Shown here one piece after another: positions 59,598 through 64,000 of a DNA stretch of 64,000 bases (the stretch's first letter is position 1; every line of letters begins with the position of its first letter). The translations under genes were made by a program, and so were the position numbers. Under the pieces are notes generated by a model. That model was given only the letters and a program-made list of their open reading frames with translations, made no database searches and had not been told where the DNA came from. The stretch is taken from assembly GCA_029226975.1 (NCBI GenBank), contig JAQXZB010000037.1:33011-97010 (forward strand), in the 5' to 3' direction. This stretch comes from Clostridiales bacterium (GTDB lineage: Bacteria > Bacillota > Clostridia > UBA1381).

Positions 59598-59625
59598 ATA
59601 TTACCATATTTTTCCAAAAAGTAAA
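59598..59625 (-). promoter_or_regulatory. Promoter of the RNA candidate
   Basis: TTTACT, 16-bp spacer, TAATAT on the minus strand. Confidence 0.6.
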
Positions 59626-59770
59626 GTTAATTCGTGCGACAAGCTTCGGCACATATCGACAATATTCCTTTATTTCGGCAAAACAAGTCAAAACTCGTCA
59701 AAATTTTATGTAAAAAATACGCATATTTTATCATGTCATGTCGTTTTTTGTCATACGGTTTTAATCAATA

Positions 59771-59966
59771 TTATCTGTATTTATAGTAATAGAAATAATT
59801 CTCATAAATCTTATATATTTCTTGTTTACTGTATGTACATTGTCTGTTAAGGTCCTTAAAAAATTGTTTCAATATCGGTATTTTACTATTTTTCAAAATA
59901 GGATATAGATGAGCAATACATCTTAAATATTTTGCTGTCTTACTCATATCATCATATGAATGAATA
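59771..59966 (-). pseudogene. ORF remnant cut by the IS21 left end
   Basis: The track ORF begins inside the IS end, so only the part from about residue 14 (HSYDDMSKTAKYLRCIAHLY...) is native. It is Lys/Tyr-rich and AT-rich and I do not recognise it. It may be the 3' end of a gene interrupted by the insertion. Confidence 0.35.
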
Positions 59967-60078
59967 TGCCGTTTCAACTGAACACCTCTACCGTCGAAGT
60001 TGTACACCCATTCCGCTCAAGTTGAACAGCAGTTCCGCTGAAGTTGTACACCCATCCCGCGATAGCTGTACATTGACA

Positions 60079-60278
60079 CATATCAAAAATTAATATATAA
60101 TATTCTTATCCGCAGCGGAGGATAGTGCAACGCTGAGGAGCGACATGAGCGCCGTTTGCGGGGATATACGGAAAGAGTGGATCTTTGGCTATTCACTCTT
60201 TTTCTGTGCCACTCTTTCCGGTATCCCTCAATGCGTTAAACCTCGGGTTCGGGCAGAGCCCGATGAGCCGAAGGCTCC
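60079..60278. other. Non-coding region of IS21 downstream of istB with nested hairpins
   Basis: CGGAAAGAGTGG (60169-60180) can pair with CCACTCTTTCCG (60209-60220) or with the nearer CACTCTTTTT (60194-60203), giving two exclusive hairpins. The nearer one with its T-run is terminator-like on the plus strand, which would shield the IS from outside transcription. No gene. Confidence 0.5.
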
Positions 60279-61028
60279 TTATTCTTCTGTTACGCCTTTA
60301 CGCTTGCGCATTGATTCCTTGCACTCAATGATTACTGAATATGCGTCATGTACTATTCGATCACATATGGCATCTGCAAGAATGGGTTCTCCTATCTTAT
60401 TCCTCCATCCCGGTACATCAAACTGTGAGCAGAAGATTGTTGATGCCGTTTTGTATCTCGTCTCCGCAATTTCAAGCAGATCTCGCGCTTCAGTTTCTTT
60501 GAGCGGATACAGCAGCCATTCATCCAATATGAGCAATGACGGCTTCTTGTATTGCTGAATTACTTTTCTGTAAGTTCCATTAACTCTGGCTATTGCAAGT
60601 TCAGTCAAGAGTTCAGGCAAACGTATATATTTCACAGTGAAAAAATTGCGTACTGCTGCCATTCCCAATGCACACGCAATATATGTTTTGCCGCTGCCGG
60701 TAGCACCTAACAGAAGTATATTATGATGCCCTGTTATGTAATTGCATGTCGCAAATCTCGCCATTTGAGCTTTGTCAAGAGTTCTGTCAGGGTGATATTC
60801 AATATCCTCAATACAGGCTCCGGGCTCTGCAAATGATGCTTTTTTGATAAGGCGTTTAAGATGATTGTTCTTCCTTGTTGTCCACTCTTGATCAACAAGA
60901 AGTCCAAAACGCTCTTCGAATGACAGTGATGCCATTTCCGGAGTAAGCAGTTGTTCCTGAAATGCTCGCGCCATTGTGCTGAGCCTCATATCCTGTAATT
61001 TGCTGACTGTTACTTCTTTGAGCATCAC
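60279..61028 (-). CDS. istB: IS21-family ATPase helper protein
   Basis: 249 residues, AAA+ DnaC-like. Walker A in LLLGATGSGKTYIACALG, Walker B in PSLLILDEWLLYPL, sensor-like IFCSQFDVPGW. IstB assembles on target DNA with ATP and recruits the IstA transposase. Translationally coupled to istA by a 4-bp overlap. Confidence 0.96.
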   Translation of the reverse strand: MMLKEVTVSKLQDMRLSTMARAFQEQLLTPEMASLSFEERFGLLVDQEWTTRKNNHLKRLIKKASFAEPGACIEDIEYHPDRTLDKAQMARFATCNYITGHHNILLLGATGSGKTYIACALGMAAVRNFFTVKYIRLPELLTELAIARVNGTYRKVIQQYKKPSLLILDEWLLYPLKETEARDLLEIAETRYKTASTIFCSQFDVPGWRNKIGEPILADAICDRIVHDAYSVIIECKESMRKRKGVTEE

Positions 61029-62566
61029 TTGTCCCTCCCTTCATAATATCCCGCTCCACGAGTGAAACCGTATTGTGATGATGACACTGTCTTTTTCTCT
61101 TCAATGTCTATTTCTGACTTGTCCTGTCCTGATGCAAGGATCGCTTGGATGTTTTTAAGGGAAGGACGCGCAGCAAATGTGAGAGCTTTTGTACAGGCAT
61201 TTTCTAAACGTTCCGGAGTGTACTTGTCTGCAAGCTTCAGAAGCCCCATACAGCTTTTGTAGCCTTGTTGCTCTACCTTGTAGCCGCTGAGAATTGCTGC
61301 TACAACTATGTTAGTGTTTTTCCCAATCTTTATCGCCCATTTCTTGAATCGTTCTCCATTCCACTGCACATATTGCTGATGCTTTTCCGGCATATGAGCC
61401 TCTATGGTACTGTATTGATTTGCACGGCCATACAATCGTGCATGTGAGCATATGCGGTTTCCGCCATAGAAAACTTCAATCACACCTTTTGTTATGCGGA
61501 CATCAACCTTATGTTTTATGTATTCATAGGGAACAGAGTAATTCATTTTATCTACTGATATGTGATAATTAGGCCCAACAGTTGCGATCTTCCAAGTTGA
61601 AAGCTCGTAATGCCTTTTCGGAAGCGACGTAAGAAACAGCTTTTCCTCTTCAAATTCGCTTGAACGGCTTCCGTCTCTTTTTTGAAACGGTTTATGGTTA
61701 AATTCATAAAGCCGTTCTGCAATAGCATCGTTTAACTCCCTAAATGAAAGGAATCTGCGATTGCGTAATGATGCAATTATGAAGGTGGAGATGACACCGA
61801 CTGTTCCTTCTACCATTGCTTTATCCTTCGGAGACTTTACACGGCAAGGAATCACGGCTGTGTTGTAATGCTCAGCCATTTCATTGTAACTCTTGTTTAA
61901 GCGTACCTCATTTCGACTATGCTTTTCAACTCCTGTTTTGAGATTATCACATTGAAGAATTTTAGCCACTCCGCCAAAGAAACTAAAAGCGTTGACATGA
62001 GCAGAAATCCAGCATTCTTCATTCATAGATGGGAACGCTTCTACATAGGTATAGCCGCTGTACGGCAAGGCAGCAACAAAGACATACGCTTTAATGATTT
62101 CACCTGTGTCCGTATCAACCACAGATGCGGTATCGCCTGCCCAATCCACCTGAAGGATCTCACCGGGCTTGTGGTTGAGATGCATAGTTGCATTTTTCTT
62201 TGCAAGATAATCGTTGTAGTACTTGTTAAACTGTGTAGACTGATATGCGAGTTCTCCATTCATTCGGCATACATCGCAGTATTCAAGCCATAACATATTC
62301 AAGGTTACACCGCTTTTTAGCATCTCCTTATGCACATAGTCATAGTCCGGCATTTTGTATTCCGGCTTTGCTGCTTTTGCCGGATAGAGAAGCTGCGCCA
62401 GCTCCTTGTCCGACATTGCTTCAGGCAATGGATATCGAATGCACTTCACCTCCGCCTGATTCAGAGCCTGTATTACAGTTGTTCTGGAACAACCGCAAGC
62501 CTCGGCTATCTGAGTTTTGTTGAGCCCAAGACTGTCAAGTCTGAGGATCTCACGATAATTGGTCAT
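61025..62566 (-). CDS. istA: IS21-family transposase
   Basis: 513 residues from ATG 62566 (AAAGGAGG; the track starts 27 bases upstream). N-terminal HTH (LGLNKTQIAEACGCSRTTVI), DDE catalytic residues in ILQVDWAGD, ILQCDNLKTG and DKAMVEGTVGVI. A C-terminal beta-barrel follows. Intact length, so the element could still move. Confidence 0.96.
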   Translation of the reverse strand: MTNYREILRLDSLGLNKTQIAEACGCSRTTVIQALNQAEVKCIRYPLPEAMSDKELAQLLYPAKAAKPEYKMPDYDYVHKEMLKSGVTLNMLWLEYCDVCRMNGELAYQSTQFNKYYNDYLAKKNATMHLNHKPGEILQVDWAGDTASVVDTDTGEIIKAYVFVAALPYSGYTYVEAFPSMNEECWISAHVNAFSFFGGVAKILQCDNLKTGVEKHSRNEVRLNKSYNEMAEHYNTAVIPCRVKSPKDKAMVEGTVGVISTFIIASLRNRRFLSFRELNDAIAERLYEFNHKPFQKRDGSRSSEFEEEKLFLTSLPKRHYELSTWKIATVGPNYHISVDKMNYSVPYEYIKHKVDVRITKGVIEVFYGGNRICSHARLYGRANQYSTIEAHMPEKHQQYVQWNGERFKKWAIKIGKNTNIVVAAILSGYKVEQQGYKSCMGLLKLADKYTPERLENACTKALTFAARPSLKNIQAILASGQDKSEIDIEEKKTVSSSQYGFTRGAGYYEGRDK

Positions 62567-62627
62567 ATTATCGACCTCCTTTATTGTATTCACGCATATG
62601 CGTGTAACAACATTTTATCGCAAAATC

Positions 62628-62720
62628 TTCAACTGTTCAACTACAGTGGAAAGGGTGTACAACTTCGGCGGTGATGCTGTACAACTTCAGCGGTTGCGTT
62701 GTTCAATCTCGCGCGGAACA
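62628..62720. repeat. Right-end repeat array of the IS21 element
   Basis: Four units related to the left-end 22-bp repeats but inverted (GTACAACTTCGGCGG, GTACAACTTCAGCGG and two divergent ones). Confidence 0.85.
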
Positions 62721-62887
62721 CTCATTCTGTTGCCTTTCCCAACAAAATATTTTCTGAGGTCAATTTGATTCACAATTTCGTTGAATGTGTAAATTGGGTC
62801 AGAAATTTCAATGATTTTTTCAAATCCTACTTGAAATTCCATTTGAATTGGTGTATAATATTTTTCGGTATTAATTTTGTTTTTCAT
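62721..62887 (-). pseudogene. N-terminal remnant of an older transposase, cut by IS21
   Basis: Starting at ATG 62887, YYTPIQMEFQVGFEKIIEIS followed by DPIYTFNEIVNQIDLRKYF resembles the N-terminus of IS1182/IS5-like transposases. The frame continues into the IS21 end and stops. So the gene was probably interrupted by the insertion, though the rest is not identifiable on the other side. Confidence 0.65.
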
Positions 62888-62944
62888 ATATTTATTATAC
62901 CACAAAACAGCTGTTACCTCAATGGTTTCAGCTGTTTTTGTATG

Positions 62945-62979
62945 TAAAAAATGCAAGAGCTTTCACCCTTGCATTTTTA
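62945..62979. terminator. Bidirectional terminator before the rhamnosidase gene
   Basis: AAAAATGCAAG / CTTGCATTTTT hairpin with an 11-base loop. Confidence 0.85.
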
Positions 62980-63097
62980 TGGGACTTTTTTAACAGCCCC
63001 ATTTTTTTGTACAAACAAAAGTGACACTCTGATTTCAGAATTAAAGGATTTGTCTTTTTTAAAGATATTTTCGAAACATATTAATTTGAACGTCATA

Positions 63098-63126
63098 TTG
63101 ACTTTTAAAATAAAATCATATATAAT
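63098..63126 (+). promoter_or_regulatory. Sigma-A promoter of the rhamnosidase gene
   Basis: TTGACT, 17-bp spacer, TATAAT, 32 bases before the ATG. Confidence 0.85.
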
Positions 63127-63158
63127 AAGGATAATATCATTTTATAGGAGATTGAATT

Positions 63159-64000
63159 ATGGGAAGTTATTGGATATGGAACTATGGAGATTATGAGATA
63201 TTTCACTCAAACAGTGTTAATGCACGCAGACAAGAATTTGGAGTAGATTATCCTGTTTTTTGGAAATACTATGACGTTGAGAGAAATGTGAAATTCTTTA
63301 CAGAAGTTGAAACTGAAGAAGATGGGTATATCAAATTATATCTTAAGGGCAAAGGATATATATTAGTTGATGGACAGCGGTATGGAACTGAAAAGGTTAT
63401 ATCTTTGAAAAAGGGAAAGCATGCGCTTGAAATTGCGGTTATGAACCTTACAGGACTCCCGGCAGCATATATAGAAAGCGATGTATGCTCAACAAATGAT
63501 AAATGGTACACAAAAGAAAACGGAACAACAAAGCAAGTAGGAATGGATATCAAGTATGACAGTCCTGAAACAAATCCTGAGATATTTCCGTTTGCATATG
63601 AGGAAAAACAACCTATATCAGTGGGAAAATATAATGATGGTATTTTATATGATTTTGGTAAAGAGCTTTTTGGTTTTTTATATATAAGAGATGTTATAGC
63701 GAGTGAAAATATCCATGTAAGCTATGGCGAATCACTTGAGGAAGCGGTAGATGTTGAAAATTCAATACTGTTTGAAGATGTATCAGGAGAAAATAGTTAT
63801 AAGCTAAGACAAAGAGCATTCAGGTATATATATATAACAGGCACAGAAAATGCAAATGTATATGCGGAACTTGAGTATTTACCCATTGAGTATAAAGGCA
63901 GTTTCAGATGTGATGATGAGAATTTAAATAAAATTTGGGATATGTGTGCATATACATTACATCTTAATATGCGTGAAGTATTAACTGAAGCAATAAAACG
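63159..64000 (+). CDS. Alpha-L-rhamnosidase-like glycoside hydrolase (GH78 type), N-terminal part
   Basis: 280 codons run to the window end without a stop, so this gene is partial and was missed by the ORF track. Start ATG 63159 follows TAGGAG. It begins MGSYWIWNYGDYEIFHSN. Two beta-sandwich parts follow (VSYGESLEEAVDVENS, and AFRYIYITGTENANVYAELE). The segment FRCDDENLNKIWDMCAYTLHLNMRE leads into the expected (alpha/alpha)6 barrel; the catalytic residues lie beyond the window. No signal peptide, so an intracellular enzyme. It would release rhamnose from plant or bacterial glycans. AT-richer than its neighbours. Confidence 0.8.
   Translation, partial: MGSYWIWNYGDYEIFHSNSVNARRQEFGVDYPVFWKYYDVERNVKFFTEVETEEDGYIKLYLKGKGYILVDGQRYGTEKVISLKKGKHALEIAVMNLTGLPAAYIESDVCSTNDKWYTKENGTTKQVGMDIKYDSPETNPEIFPFAYEEKQPISVGKYNDGILYDFGKELFGFLYIRDVIASENIHVSYGESLEEAVDVENSILFEDVSGENSYKLRQRAFRYIYITGTENANVYAELEYLPIEYKGSFRCDDENLNKIWDMCAYTLHLNMREVLTEAIK

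Larger units (their letters stand above)
59967..62720. mobile_element. Complete IS21-family insertion sequence
   Basis: About 2.75 kb with istA and istB overlapping by 4 bp and terminal arrays of 22-bp repeats in inverted orientation. The left array has five units starting CCG (59969-60078), for example CCGCTGAAGTTGTACACCCATC. The right array has about four (62628-62720). Such multiple end repeats are the transposase-binding sites of IS21 elements. No target duplication is visible at my boundaries. Both genes are intact, so the element may be active. Confidence 0.9.

Noticed and set aside
59282-59713. 143-residue plus-strand ORF
   Set aside because: It consists of repeat D sequence read in the other direction plus the structured RNA region; no coding pattern or SD.
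59969-60078. Possible CRISPR or parS-like array of 22-bp repeats
   Set aside because: The units are divergent end repeats of the IS21 element, matched by an inverted array at its other end.

Overview
The window looks like chromosome of a spore-forming, Gram-positive anaerobe of the class Clostridia. The evidence is a spoVAD-spoVAE pair, a yggS-sepF-ylmH-divIVA division cluster, a T-box leader, S-layer homology (SLH) proteins, a PerR-like regulator with its box, and near-consensus sigma-A promoters with 17-bp spacers. Several glycoside hydrolases with SLH neighbours suggest a plant- or host-glycan degrader. I cannot place it below class level.

Layout. 1-7.7 kb: Nudix hydrolase, spoVAD-spoVAE, tRNA-Gly(CCC), a double-OB SSB protein, valS and folC. 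7.6-9.1 kb: a GHKL histidine kinase that appears split by a frameshift. 9.3-22.6 kb: a surface and glycan block with two SLH-type secreted proteins, a 1371-residue modular glycoside hydrolase, a domain-swapped GH3 beta-glucosidase, and an AraC regulator divergent from the GH3 through overlapping face-to-face promoters, then an aldo/keto reductase. 22.7-27.7 kb: a surface-polysaccharide operon (priming sugar transferase, HpcH-type aldolase, glycosyltransferase, Ldh2-type dehydrogenase, second glycosyltransferase). 27.8-28.2 kb: hicAB. 28.3-34.8 kb: M14 peptidase, then a long operon PRTase-patatin-HlyD-like-yggS-sepF-ylmH-divIVA. 34.8-39.1 kb: ilvE, a two-gene unit of a [G-S-aromatic]-repeat protein plus a putative glycosyltransferase-like enzyme, a nucleoid-associated protein and tcdA. 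39.1-45.7 kb (minus strand): QueD-like protein with a zinc ribbon, perR, serine acetyltransferase, a small Cys-rich protein, an amidase-domain protein, and thyA-coaX-panC-panB. 45.7-46.7 kb: an AbiF-type HEPN protein behind a short structured RNA. 46.9-48.5 kb: T-box-controlled trpB2. 48.5-55.6 kb: a tight minus-strand run (alarmone synthetase, two-component system, MFS transporter, DNA methyltransferase, restriction endonuclease, leucine-rich surface protein). 55.8-59.2 kb: DUF3343 plus cysteine desulfurase, gap, and parB/noc. 59.4-59.6 kb: an unidentified structured RNA candidate with its own promoter. 60-62.7 kb: a complete IS21-family element beside a broken older transposase. 63.2 kb to the end: the start of a GH78-like alpha-L-rhamnosidase.

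The most unusual signal is a dispersed structured repeat of about 170-200 bp, with four near-full copies and one deletion derivative. It is made of an outer stem enclosing several short hairpins. Every copy is read in the direction of the adjacent genes. Four copies end at the ribosome-binding site of the next gene (spoVAE, yggS, a small Cys-rich gene, parB/noc). The outer stem has different sequences in different copies but stays complementary within each copy. Next in interest are the GSF-repeat protein with its overlapping enzyme gene, the AbiF RNA/HEPN locus, and the unidentified RNA upstream of parB/noc.
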